From positions 1 to 62,859 of the forward strand of contig JBPBQZ010000058.1 in assembly GCA_050955105.1 (NCBI GenBank): a DNA stretch of 62,859 nucleotides, written 5' to 3'. Both the position numbers and the translations under genes were made by a program. This DNA comes from JBPBQZ01 sp050955105. Its GTDB lineage: Bacteria > Pseudomonadota > Gammaproteobacteria > Burkholderiales > Burkholderiaceae. Shown here one piece after another: positions 35,171 through 43,184 of the stretch. The notes below the pieces were generated by a model. The model did no database searches. It was not told the DNA's origin and worked only from the letters and a program-made list of their open reading frames with translations. Every line of letters starts with the position of its first letter. Position 1 is the stretch's first letter.

Positions 35171-35920
35171 TTGGAACCCGTAAAGGCTATGGAAGCTGTA
35201 AAGCGCGTACTGATCGTTGAAGACGACGTCGACATTGCCAATGTGCTGAGCCTGCATCTGCGCGACGAGCGCTATGAGGTGGTGCATTGCGCCGACGGCA
35301 ACGAAGGCTTGCGCCGCCTCGAACAAGGTGGCTGGGATGCTCTCATCCTCGACCTGATGCTGCCGGGCGTCGACGGCCTGGAAATCTGCCGGCGCGCCCG
35401 CGCGATGACACGCTATACGCCCATCATCATTACCAGCGCGCGCGCCAGCGAAGTGCACCGCATTCTGGGTCTGGAACTGGGCGCCGACGACTATCTGGCC
35501 AAGCCCTTTTCGGTGCTCGAACTGGTGGCGCGGGTCAAGGCTTTGTTAAGGCGCGTCGATGCGCTGGCCAAAGACAACCGTATCGACGCCGGCAGCCTGG
35601 AACTCGACGGCCTGTCGATCGATCCGCTGACGCGCGAGGCCACGGTCGACGGTCGTCGTATCGAATTGACGCCGCGTGAATTCGATCTGCTGTATTTCTT
35701 CGCCAGGCATCCCGGTAAAGTCTATTCGCGCATGGACTTGCTGAACGCGGTCTGGGGCTATCGGCACGAAGGTTACGAGCATACGGTGAATACCCATATC
35801 AACCGACTGCGCGCCAAGATCGAAGTCGATCCGGCCCAGCCATGCCGCATCCTCACCGTCTGGGGCCACGGTTATAAATTCGCGCCGGCGCCGGGCTCGC
35901 CGCATCGAGACGACGCGTGA
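35171..35920 (+). CDS. OmpR/PhoB-family response regulator
   Basis: The 249-residue protein has a receiver (about 8–122; VLIVEDDVDIANVL, acceptor Asp in LILDLMLPGVDG, LAKPFSVLELVARVKALL). Its winged helix (about 145–240) has LELDGLSIDPLTREATVDGR, LTPREFDLLYFFARHPGKV and RILTVWGHGYKF. TTG 35171 has GGAG 5 nt upstream; ATG 35189, six codons later, lacks a ribosome site. The gene overlaps its kinase by GTGA. It is divergent from msrB, so this system may respond to envelope oxidative stress. That is a positional guess. Confidence 0.93.
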   Translation: MEPVKAMEAVKRVLIVEDDVDIANVLSLHLRDERYEVVHCADGNEGLRRLEQGGWDALILDLMLPGVDGLEICRRARAMTRYTPIIITSARASEVHRILGLELGADDYLAKPFSVLELVARVKALLRRVDALAKDNRIDAGSLELDGLSIDPLTREATVDGRRIELTPREFDLLYFFARHPGKVYSRMDLLNAVWGYRHEGYEHTVNTHINRLRAKIEVDPAQPCRILTVWGHGYKFAPAPGSPHRDDA

Positions 35921-37485
35921 AGCGCGTGCACCCTTTCAACCTGAATCTCACACAGCGCCTGTCGCTGGTGTTTTCGATATTGCTGCTCGCCTGTTGCGGC
36001 GCTTCGGCGTGGCTGCAAGTGCGTTCCAGCGACCTGCACGAGAAGGAAGTCATTCAAGATCTGTCGCGCGACCTGGCGGCGCATATCGCGCAGAACGCCG
36101 CGCTGATGGATGCGAATGGCCTGCGGCCAGCGGCCGTGCGCAAACTGTTCGGCCAGCTGATGGTGGTGAATCCGAGCGTCGAAGTCTATCTGCTCGACAA
36201 GCAGGGCAACATCGATGGCCACGACGCGCCGCCCGGTCATCTGAAACGGCAACGCGTCGATCTGGCGCCGGTGCGCCAGTTGCTCGCAGGTCATGCCCTG
36301 CCGGTGCTGGGTGACGATCCGCGCAGCGTCGACGCGCAAAAGGTGTTCAGCGCCGCGCCGCTGCGCACGGCCGACGGCGCGACTTCGGGCTTTATTTACG
36401 TGGTGCTGCAGGGCGAAGCGCACGACGCTCTGTCGGCACGCGTGTCGGCCAGCGCGGTGTTGCGCACCACGCTTTGGTCGATGGCGCTGGTGGCCCTGCT
36501 CGGCCTGCTGGCGGGTCTGACCGCCTTTGGATTGATCACGCGTCCGCTGCGGCGGCTGACCGACGCGATGCGTCGGTTCGACGTCGACGGCGCGCCCGAT
36601 ACGCAGCCGCGCGTGCCGCATTCTCCACGTTCGCCGCGCGCCAGTCCGCGCGATGAAATCGCCGTGCTGGAAAGCACCTTTGGACAGATGGCCGATCGTA
36701 TCGGCGACCAATGGCGCACGCTGACGCGGCAAGACCAGGAACGGCGTGAACTGGTGGCCAATATCTCGCATGACTTGCGCACGCCGCTGACCTCGCTGCA
36801 TGGCTATCTCGAAACGCTGGCGTTGAAGTCGGATACCTTGAGCGATACCGAGCGGCACCGCTATCTGGCGATTGCGCTGGCGCAAAGCGTGAAAGTCGGT
36901 CGCCTGGCGCAGGCCTTGTTCGAGCTGGCTCGGCTTGAACACGGCCTGGTACATCCCGAACTGGAAACCTTCTCGCTGGTCGACCTGGTGCAGGATGTGT
37001 TCCAGAAATTCGAATTGCCGGCTGAAGCTCGGCGCCTGCAGTTGCGCGCCACCATACCGCCGCGCCTGCCGGCGGTCAGCGCCGACCTGGGCATGATCGA
37101 GCGAGTGCTGACCAATCTGCTCGACAACGCGATCCGCCATACACCGGCCGATGGCTATATCGAGATCGAGCTGGCGACCGAGGGCGGCAACGACGCTGAT
37201 CGTCGGGTGTCGGTAACGGTCAGTGATACCGGCCCGGGGATACCTCCGGCGCAGCGGGAAGGCCTGTTCCAACGGCCATTCCGCGCAGGCGGCATGAGCA
37301 ATGCCGGCGGCACAAGTGGCACAAGTGGCTCGGCAGGCACCGGCAGCACCTATCGCGGCGGTGGCCTGGGCCTGCTGATCGTGCAGCGCATGCTGCAACT
37401 GCATCACAGCCAGATCCGTCTGGTAGAGCGCGCCGGCATGGGCGCGAGCTTTCGCTTCGAATTGCCGGCGGCGGCCGCCGTGTAA
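35917..37485 (+). CDS. Sensor histidine kinase (partner of the 35171 regulator)
   Basis: The 522-residue kinase has membrane helix 1 at about 13–33, a periplasmic domain 34–185, helix 2 at about 186–207 and HAMP from 209 (TRPLRRLTDAMRRFD). The HisKA motif ANISHDLRTPLTSLHGY has its His at 285. The ATPase part has LLDNAIRHTPADG, DTGPGIP and GGGLGLLIVQRM. The lid between the F and G2 boxes holds a Gly/Ser/Thr repeat (GGTSGTSGSAGTGS), longer than usual. The start is GTG 35917, overlapping the regulator stop. Confidence 0.93.
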   Translation: MKRVHPFNLNLTQRLSLVFSILLLACCGASAWLQVRSSDLHEKEVIQDLSRDLAAHIAQNAALMDANGLRPAAVRKLFGQLMVVNPSVEVYLLDKQGNIDGHDAPPGHLKRQRVDLAPVRQLLAGHALPVLGDDPRSVDAQKVFSAAPLRTADGATSGFIYVVLQGEAHDALSARVSASAVLRTTLWSMALVALLGLLAGLTAFGLITRPLRRLTDAMRRFDVDGAPDTQPRVPHSPRSPRASPRDEIAVLESTFGQMADRIGDQWRTLTRQDQERRELVANISHDLRTPLTSLHGYLETLALKSDTLSDTERHRYLAIALAQSVKVGRLAQALFELARLEHGLVHPELETFSLVDLVQDVFQKFELPAEARRLQLRATIPPRLPAVSADLGMIERVLTNLLDNAIRHTPADGYIEIELATEGGNDADRRVSVTVSDTGPGIPPAQREGLFQRPFRAGGMSNAGGTSGTSGSAGTGSTYRGGGLGLLIVQRMLQLHHSQIRLVERAGMGASFRFELPAAAAV

Positions 37486-37499
37486 TGTAATCGCGCGTG

Positions 37500-37619
37500 T
37501 CAGGTCGACTTCGACGGCATTTCGATCGCGTCGAAGCGACGCCATTTGTAGACCAACACCGATAGCCGCCAAGCAAGCACGAACAGCGTCGAAACCAAGG
37601 TACCAATCAACGCGCCCAT
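37500..37619 (-). CDS. Possible very small single-span membrane protein
   Basis: A 39-codon frame starts MGALIGTLVSTLFVLAWRLSV and holds one clear hydrophobic helix followed by a basic/polar tail. It could extend to TTG 37649. It lies just downstream of the 37661 gene on the same strand. No ribosome site is visible and no family is recognised, so it may be chance. Confidence 0.22.
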   Translation of the reverse strand: MGALIGTLVSTLFVLAWRLSVLVYKWRRFDAIEMPSKST

Positions 37620-37660
37620 TTCGCGGAACTGCGTCAGGCGTTCGTGCAAACCCAGCGCGC

Positions 37661-38215
37661 TTAGAAGGCTACGTCACCGCAGTAGTCGCCCCAGGCGATC
37701 TCGAAATTCTGCGCAAGCACCTTGACGTCGATCTCATGCGCCGCTTGCGCAGCGCTGAAATTCACGTCGATCGGCTGAGCGGCGGTGTATTGTGCGCGGA
37801 AGATGTCGGCCTGCTGAGCCATGTCGGCGACGTCCACCTTGATGCGCTTGCCGTCCATAGACAGTCCCCATGGCGCCAGGCCTTCCACGTAGAAGGCCGG
37901 CACGTCGGGCGCTACGATGAAACGCCGCCAGCTAGACGTGGCGATCGGCACAATGCCGCGCTGCGGTGCTTCCTCACGCAGACCCGCGATGCGCTCGCCG
38001 CCGGTGACGTTGCGCACCTGGCCACACAGCGCGCCGTGTTCAGCGATGGCTTCGTTGCGGTAGACCGGCGCGCCTTCGGTGTCCAGACCCGCGCTCAGAT
38101 GCTCGCGCAATTCGGGCATTTTGAAGACGCGGTCGTACAAGCTGCTGTAGGCCCAGCTCGCGAGCACCAGCAACGCGACGAGAACCAGCACCGGGGTGCG
38201 CCATTTACGGATCAT
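37661..38215 (-). CDS. Hypothetical membrane-anchored protein
   Basis: The 184-residue protein begins MIRKWRTPVLVLVALLVLASWAYSSLYDRVF: a single N-terminal membrane anchor, with the rest probably periplasmic. The remainder is polar with scattered strands (RRFIVAPDVPAFYVEGLAPWGLSM) and two Cys (HGALCGQV, GDYCGDV) that could pair. I recognise no family. The start at 38215 is preferred to 38311, since the extension is basic and lacks a ribosome site. It is divergent from ribBA. Confidence 0.65.
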   Translation of the reverse strand: MIRKWRTPVLVLVALLVLASWAYSSLYDRVFKMPELREHLSAGLDTEGAPVYRNEAIAEHGALCGQVRNVTGGERIAGLREEAPQRGIVPIATSSWRRFIVAPDVPAFYVEGLAPWGLSMDGKRIKVDVADMAQQADIFRAQYTAAQPIDVNFSAAQAAHEIDVKVLAQNFEIAWGDYCGDVAF

Positions 38216-38319
38216 CTTGAGCGAGTCTGAAAATCGTTCGAATAAGGCAGCGGTCGGGACGGTTGCGCGGCGCGCAATGACGTAAAATACGCGCTTTTCA
38301 CGCCGTGACATACTAACTC

Positions 38320-39438
38320 ATGACCGTCGCTTCCACGCAGGAAATCATTGCCGAACTCAAGGCTGGCCGCATGGTCATCCTGGTCGATGAAGAAGATCGG
38401 GAAAACGAAGGCGACGTGGTACTGGCCGCTGACTTCGTCACGCCGGAAGCGATCAATTTCATGGCGCGGCACGCGCGTGGCCTGATCTGCCTCACCCTCA
38501 CCGAAGAGCGCTGCAGGCAACTGCACTTGCCATTGATGACGCCGCGCAACGGTACCCGCTACGGCACCGCCTTTACGCTCAGCATCGAAGCCTCCACCGG
38601 GGTTACCACCGGCATTTCGGCCGCCGATCGCGCGCGCACCATCCAGGCGGCCGTAGCGCAAGACGCCCGTCCCGACGACATCGTGCAGCCGGGCCATGTG
38701 TTTCCCGTGATGGCGCAGCCAGGCGGCGTGCTGGTGCGCGCCGGCCACACCGAAGCCGGCTGCGACCTGACGGCGATGGCGGGCCTCGGTTCGGCCGCCG
38801 TGATTTGCGAAATCATCAACGACGACGGCACCATGGCGCGGCTTCCGCAGCTGGTGGAATTCGCCGCGCTGCACGGCCTCAAGCTCGGCACCATCGCCGA
38901 CCTGATCCAATATCGCAGCCGCAATGAAGCGATGGTCGAGCGCGTGGCCGAACGTGAAATGCACACCATGCACGGCACATTCCGCGCCATCATGTACCGC
39001 GACAAGCCCACCGGCTCGCTGCATCTGGCGCTGGTGCGCGGCACGCCCGTGCGCCACGAAGAAACGCTGGTACGCGTACACGAGCCAGTCTCGGTGCTCG
39101 ATCTGCTGGAAACCGGTCATTCACCGCACTCCTGGACCCTGCACGCGGCGCTGCGGGAAATCGACGCCAAAGGTGCCGGCGTGGCGGTGCTGCTGCATTG
39201 CAATGAATCGAATGAGCACCTGCTGGCCTTGTTCGACGCCTTCGATTCGACCGAACGCGCCGCGCAATTGAGCCGGCGCCCGATCGATTTCAAGAGCTAC
39301 GGCATTGGCGCGCAGATTTTGCGCGACGTCGGCGTAGGCAAGATGCGCGTGCTGTCCAGTCCGCGCAAGCTGGGTGCGATGTCCGGCTATGGACTGGAAT
39401 TGATGGGCTTTGCACCGATGCCCTCACCCAGAGATTGA
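38320..39438 (+). CDS. ribBA: 3,4-dihydroxy-2-butanone 4-phosphate synthase with degenerate GTP cyclohydrolase II domain
   Basis: The N-terminal RibB domain (1–203) makes the four-carbon riboflavin precursor from ribulose 5-phosphate. Its motifs are intact: LVDEEDRENEGD, GTRYGTAFT-type strand, HTEAGCDLTAMAG and AAVICEI. The C-terminal half (204–372) has the length and fold pattern of GTP cyclohydrolase II. Where the active enzyme has its three zinc Cys, this region (VRVHEPVSVLDLLETGHSPHSW) has no Cys at all. The second activity is therefore probably lost, as in other Burkholderia ribBA-like genes with a separate ribA. It is followed by ribH. Confidence 0.92.
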   Translation: MTVASTQEIIAELKAGRMVILVDEEDRENEGDVVLAADFVTPEAINFMARHARGLICLTLTEERCRQLHLPLMTPRNGTRYGTAFTLSIEASTGVTTGISAADRARTIQAAVAQDARPDDIVQPGHVFPVMAQPGGVLVRAGHTEAGCDLTAMAGLGSAAVICEIINDDGTMARLPQLVEFAALHGLKLGTIADLIQYRSRNEAMVERVAEREMHTMHGTFRAIMYRDKPTGSLHLALVRGTPVRHEETLVRVHEPVSVLDLLETGHSPHSWTLHAALREIDAKGAGVAVLLHCNESNEHLLALFDAFDSTERAAQLSRRPIDFKSYGIGAQILRDVGVGKMRVLSSPRKLGAMSGYGLELMGFAPMPSPRD

Positions 39439-39506
39439 CGCCTCAACACTGAACGGCCCGGGCCCGCGCAACTGCGGCGCCGGTGCCGCTCGAACCGGAA
39501 ATAATC

Positions 39507-40019
39507 ATGGAAGTTGGACAATTCGAGCCAGAACACGACGGCGCCGGCCTGCGTATCGGCGTTGTGCAATCGCGCTTCAACGAAAGCATCTGCAATAGCC
39601 TGGCCGAAGCCTGCATCGAAGAACTCGAGCGGCTGGGCGTCGAGGGCAAGGACGTGCTGCTGCTGACGGTGCCGGGCGCCCTCGAAATTCCCATCGTCTT
39701 GCAAAAGCTCGCGCAAAGCGGACAGTTCGACGCGCTCGTCGGGCTGGGCGCGGTGATTCGCGGCGAGACCTATCATTTCGAACTGGTTTCCAACGAAGCG
39801 GCGGCCGGCCTGTCGCGCCTGGCACTCGATTTCGGCGTGCCGGTGGCGAATGGCATTCTCACCACCGACACCGACGAACAAGCGATTGCGCGCATGGCCG
39901 AGAAGGGTCGCGATGCGGCGCGCGTGGCGGTGGAATTGGCGAATCTGTGCGCCATCGTCGAACGTCTGTCGGACGATGACGAGGAAGACGGCGAAGAAGG
40001 CCTGGGGGCAGGTGCATGA
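39507..40019 (+). CDS. ribH: 6,7-dimethyl-8-ribityllumazine synthase
   Basis: This enzyme condenses the pyrimidine and the four-carbon unit to lumazine, the penultimate riboflavin step, and forms an icosahedral or pentameric shell. In 170 residues it shows RIGVVQSRFNESICNSL, LLTVPGALEIPIVLQKLA, GLGAVIRGETYHFELVSNE (catalytic His) and VANGILTTDTDEQAIAR. A very acidic tail (SDDDEEDGEEG) is present. Its stop overlaps the nusB start by ATGA. GTG 39483 is an alternative start. Confidence 0.95.
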   Translation: MEVGQFEPEHDGAGLRIGVVQSRFNESICNSLAEACIEELERLGVEGKDVLLLTVPGALEIPIVLQKLAQSGQFDALVGLGAVIRGETYHFELVSNEAAAGLSRLALDFGVPVANGILTTDTDEQAIARMAEKGRDAARVAVELANLCAIVERLSDDDEEDGEEGLGAGA

Positions 40020-40474
40020 AAAGCGCTCGCAGCGCGAGGCGCCGGTCGCGCGAACTCGCCGTCCAGGCGCTTTACCAGTGGTTGCTGGCCGGCGGCAGCG
40101 CCGGCGAAATCGACGCGCATCTACGGGAAAGCCCAGGCTTCGACAAGGCCGATCGCGAGCATTTCGACACGCTGCTGCGCGGCGTGATTCGTGAGGCGCC
40201 GGCGCTTTCCGAAAAGATCGGCGCCTGCATCGATCGGCCGCTTGGTGAATTGTCGCCGGTCGAGCGCGCGATTCTATTGCTGGCGGCGTTCGAATTGACG
40301 CATCAAGTAGACATCCCCTACCGGGTTGTCATCAATGAGGCGGTCGAATTGGCCAAAACCTTCGGCGGTACCGACGGCTACAAGTATGTAAACGGCGTGC
40401 TCGACAAGCTGGCGTTATCGCTGCGTGCGCATGAAGCGCCTGGCCTTAAGCCGGGCAGCCGCACGCCGGGCTGA
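40016..40474 (+). CDS. nusB: Transcription antitermination factor NusB
   Basis: The 152-residue all-helical protein binds boxA RNA with NusE in rRNA antitermination. It shows RRRSRELAVQALYQWLLAG at the start, then DREHFDTLLRGVI, ELSPVERAILLLAAFEL and VVINEAVELAKTFGGTDGYKYVNGVLDKLA. It is translationally coupled to ribH, the standard ribH–nusB pairing. Confidence 0.96.
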   Translation: MKSARSARRRSRELAVQALYQWLLAGGSAGEIDAHLRESPGFDKADREHFDTLLRGVIREAPALSEKIGACIDRPLGELSPVERAILLLAAFELTHQVDIPYRVVINEAVELAKTFGGTDGYKYVNGVLDKLALSLRAHEAPGLKPGSRTPG

Positions 40475-40515
40475 GGCGCCGTCGCGGCCACCGCAACCTT
40501 CTGCAAGGAGATCTG

Positions 40516-41166
40516 ATGTCGATTCTGCTGATTGGCGCGAACGGCCGTACCGGTCGTCAACTGGCGCAGCGCCTGGGCGCGCGCGAATTATCGTTCAAGG
40601 CCGTGATCAGGCGCAGCGACCAGGCCGGCGCGCTGCGGGCACTGGGCGCGGAAATCGTGCTGGCCGATCTTAACCATGATTTTTCGCACGCCTTCGATGC
40701 GGTCGAGACGGTGATCTACGCGGCCGGCTCGGGTGAAGCGGAAGGCGTTGCGGAAGAACGTGCCATCGATCGCGACGCGGTGATACAGGCGGTCGACGCG
40801 GCCCGCCGTCGCCATTTGCGGCGCTTTGTCCTGATCGGTTCGATCAGCGCTTATGCGCCCGAACAGGCACCGTTCGCGCTGCGTCACTATTCGCGGATGA
40901 AGCGGGAAGCCGACGATTATCTGATCGGCAGCGGTTTGGATTACCTGATTCTGCGCCCCGGTCCGCTATCCGATGGTCCGGCAGCCGGCCGCGTCGCGCC
41001 CGCCACGCAACGCGCCGCCACCATGCCGGCGGTGACGCGCGCCGACGTTGCCGAACTGGCACTCGAAGCATTGGAACTGGGGATTCATCGACGGGTGCTG
41101 GGCTTTGTCGGCGGTGACGTGCCGATCGCGGAAGTGCTTGCGCCGCTGCATCGGCGACAGGGCTGA
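40516..41166 (+). CDS. NAD(P)-binding SDR-family protein (YwnB/atypical SDR type)
   Basis: The 216-residue Rossmann protein has nucleotide fingerprint LLIGANGRTGRQLAQRL, VIYAAGSGEAEG, LIGSISAYAPEQAP and LDYLILRPGPLSDGP. These are the features of atypical short-chain reductases related to biliverdin reductase-B and YwnB. There is no YxxxK catalytic pair in the classical place; HYSRMKREAD may serve. AAGGAG lies about 6 nt upstream. The substrate is unknown. A terminator hairpin follows at 41227. Confidence 0.85.
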   Translation: MSILLIGANGRTGRQLAQRLGARELSFKAVIRRSDQAGALRALGAEIVLADLNHDFSHAFDAVETVIYAAGSGEAEGVAEERAIDRDAVIQAVDAARRRHLRRFVLIGSISAYAPEQAPFALRHYSRMKREADDYLIGSGLDYLILRPGPLSDGPAAGRVAPATQRAATMPAVTRADVAELALEALELGIHRRVLGFVGGDVPIAEVLAPLHRRQG

Positions 41167-41226
41167 ACAGCGGCCCTCCGAACTACCCTGCGCGGCCGCG
41201 CGGGGGTGCCTCGTAAAGCCCTCGAA

Positions 41227-41249
41227 AGCCGCTCTCACGAGCGGCTTTT
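41227..41249. terminator. Intrinsic terminator hairpin
   Basis: AGCCGCT-CTCACG-AGCGGCT is a perfect 7-bp stem followed by TTT on the plus strand (and preceded by AAA for the minus strand). It lies between the convergent genes ending at 41166 and 41269 and may serve both. Confidence 0.75.
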
Positions 41250-41268
41250 GTGACTGGCGGGACCGCTA

Positions 41269-42711
41269 TCAGGCATTGCCCATGCTGGGCAAAGCACCGG
41301 TAGCGGGCGGCGTGTCGCCAGCCTGCACCGCCGATGCGCGGCCGGCCGCGCTAGCCGCCGCGCGATGTTGGCGCGGCGCGCCGTCAGCCGGCGCCGCGTC
41401 CGCATCAGCCGGCGTCGCCGGCGCGACCGAGGCGTCCGCGGGCTCGGCATTCGACGCCACCTCGGCGCTCGACGGATCCGATTGGGCCGCCGTCTGCGAT
41501 GGTCCTGGTGTCTTGTGCGATACGGAAGACAGCGTCAGCGATACGCGCGCGGGTTTGACCGAGGCCACCACCGGCTGCGCAGGCCCAAACACCGGCACCC
41601 TGCGGCCGCGCGCCACGTCGCGCAGGCGATCACGTTCGGCCAGTACCTTGACGCCGTACCCGCCGTCGCCCGGCACGGTCGATCCCACATACATCCGCAA
41701 GCCGCCGGCAATCGAGCCGCTGCGGCGGATGTATTCGGTCAATACCAAGGCGCCTACCTTCAAGTTCGCCAACGGCTGCAAAGCCGCCTGCGGGCCGCCG
41801 AAATCCTCGAACTTGTCGCGATGCACGGTAGCCATCACCTGCATCAGGCCTTGTGCGCCGACGCCGCTTTCAGCGTAAGGGTTGAACCCCGACTCGATAG
41901 CCATTACCGATAGCAACAGCAAGGGATCGATGCCCACCGAATGGCCGGTTTCGAACGCTGCTCGAACCAGGTTGCCCATCGGCCGCTGCGCTACCCGGTA
42001 GCGACGCGCCAGATAGTCGGCAACCAGCCGTTGCTGAGGCTGCGTGGCAGCGGCGGCCGCCCTGCTGTCGGCAGCATCGTCGGCAGCGACGGCATCGAGT
42101 GAAATACGCGCGGGCGCACTGCTGTCGACGGTTGCCAGGCCGGACGAGACGAAGCCCGGCAAATTGGCCGGCGCCAGTTGCCGGTTGAAAACATCGAACA
42201 AGGCCGCGTTGGCGCCGCCGGCCGGCCCGTGCAGCATGGCTACATGGGCTGCTTCGCCGGGCTTTGGCAGCGCACCGACCGGCGTCGAACTCGAGGACCT
42301 GGCCGACTCTGTATCGCCCGCGCCCATCGACAGCGGCAGCGAGGCAAGCGCTACGCCGAACGCCGGGGCTTGGTCGGCACGTTCGGACGCGTTGGCGGCC
42401 GTAGCGGAGAACGGCACGGCAGGCACGCCCGCGCTTGCGGATGTGAACGACGTGACAGACGACAGCAGCGCCGATGGCGTCGCTTGCGGGCCTCCAAGGT
42501 CCGCATGAATGGTTGAAGCAAGCAGCGGTACCACCTGTTCGAACAAAGCGGTACGCCATGCCGGCTGAGCCCACAGGGCGACCGCGCCAACTATCGCGGT
42601 ACAGCCGACAACTGTCGAAAAACAATGACCGACTCGTGTTCCGTGACGAAATGCCACGCGCACGGTACCGGGAAATCGCCTGTAAGGCTGCGATATTTCC
42701 CCAACATTCAT
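41269..42711 (-). CDS. Lytic transglycosylase (SLT domain)
   Basis: The 480-residue protein has an N-terminal signal anchor (about 25–42, CFSTVVGCTAIVGAVALWA), a long Ala/Ser-rich linker to about 250 and an SLT-type lysozyme-like domain. Within the domain are LLSVMAIESGFNPYAESGVGAQGLMQVM (catalytic Glu in IES) and LKVGALVLTEYIRRSGSIAGGLRMYVG. A Pro/Ala-rich low-complexity C-terminal tail of about 100 residues follows. It cleaves peptidoglycan in the periplasm. AGGGAG lies about 8 nt before ATG 42711. Confidence 0.88.
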   Translation of the reverse strand: MNVGEISQPYRRFPGTVRVAFRHGTRVGHCFSTVVGCTAIVGAVALWAQPAWRTALFEQVVPLLASTIHADLGGPQATPSALLSSVTSFTSASAGVPAVPFSATAANASERADQAPAFGVALASLPLSMGAGDTESARSSSSTPVGALPKPGEAAHVAMLHGPAGGANAALFDVFNRQLAPANLPGFVSSGLATVDSSAPARISLDAVAADDAADSRAAAAATQPQQRLVADYLARRYRVAQRPMGNLVRAAFETGHSVGIDPLLLLSVMAIESGFNPYAESGVGAQGLMQVMATVHRDKFEDFGGPQAALQPLANLKVGALVLTEYIRRSGSIAGGLRMYVGSTVPGDGGYGVKVLAERDRLRDVARGRRVPVFGPAQPVVASVKPARVSLTLSSVSHKTPGPSQTAAQSDPSSAEVASNAEPADASVAPATPADADAAPADGAPRQHRAAASAAGRASAVQAGDTPPATGALPSMGNA

Positions 42712-43184
42712 ACTCCGATCTCCCTTTTGGCGTGGTTCGGCGTCCGAGAAACCATGCAACGGACGAACCAGGATGTCGCGACTTCGAGTCCACGACATCG
42801 GGACGACGGCGTCGTGCCGTCGGGGGTGCCTGAATCCGGCCCTGATCGGCCACAAAACTCGGCTCCCACTTCAAATCTGCCGCCGCTGGGGCGCCAGGTT
42901 GCCCGGACCGCGCGGGCTCGCGGTGGGCGGACGCAACACGTCCGGGAAGTCGTCGAGGAAAATCAAGCCCGTTGGAAGACGACCGCCGGATTCTACGGGG
43001 CGCTTTTATGATGGGTCAACACTGTTAATCAAAATTGTCATGACTTTTCGTAATGAAGGAGCCACGCTTTCTTCGGAAAGCCTTAGTGTGTCTGGAGTTC
43101 CGGGCAAAATCCACGGCAAGCCGACTAACCATTTGTTACATCCCGCGTAGAATGGGCGACTTTGTTTCAGCGGCTGAAATATTC
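42712..43184. other. Intergenic region between the transglycosylase and ubiD
   Basis: These 473 nt lie between divergent starts. The ubiD frame stays open upstream to 43053, but the encoded stretch is not like UbiD. The AT-rich segment 43010–43060 probably holds the ubiD promoter. No gene is supported. Confidence 0.35.

Noticed and set aside
35872..37572. 566-codon open frame antisense to the sensor kinase
   Set aside because: It is Arg/Gln/His-rich, has no domain and mirrors the third-position GC bias of the real kinase gene.
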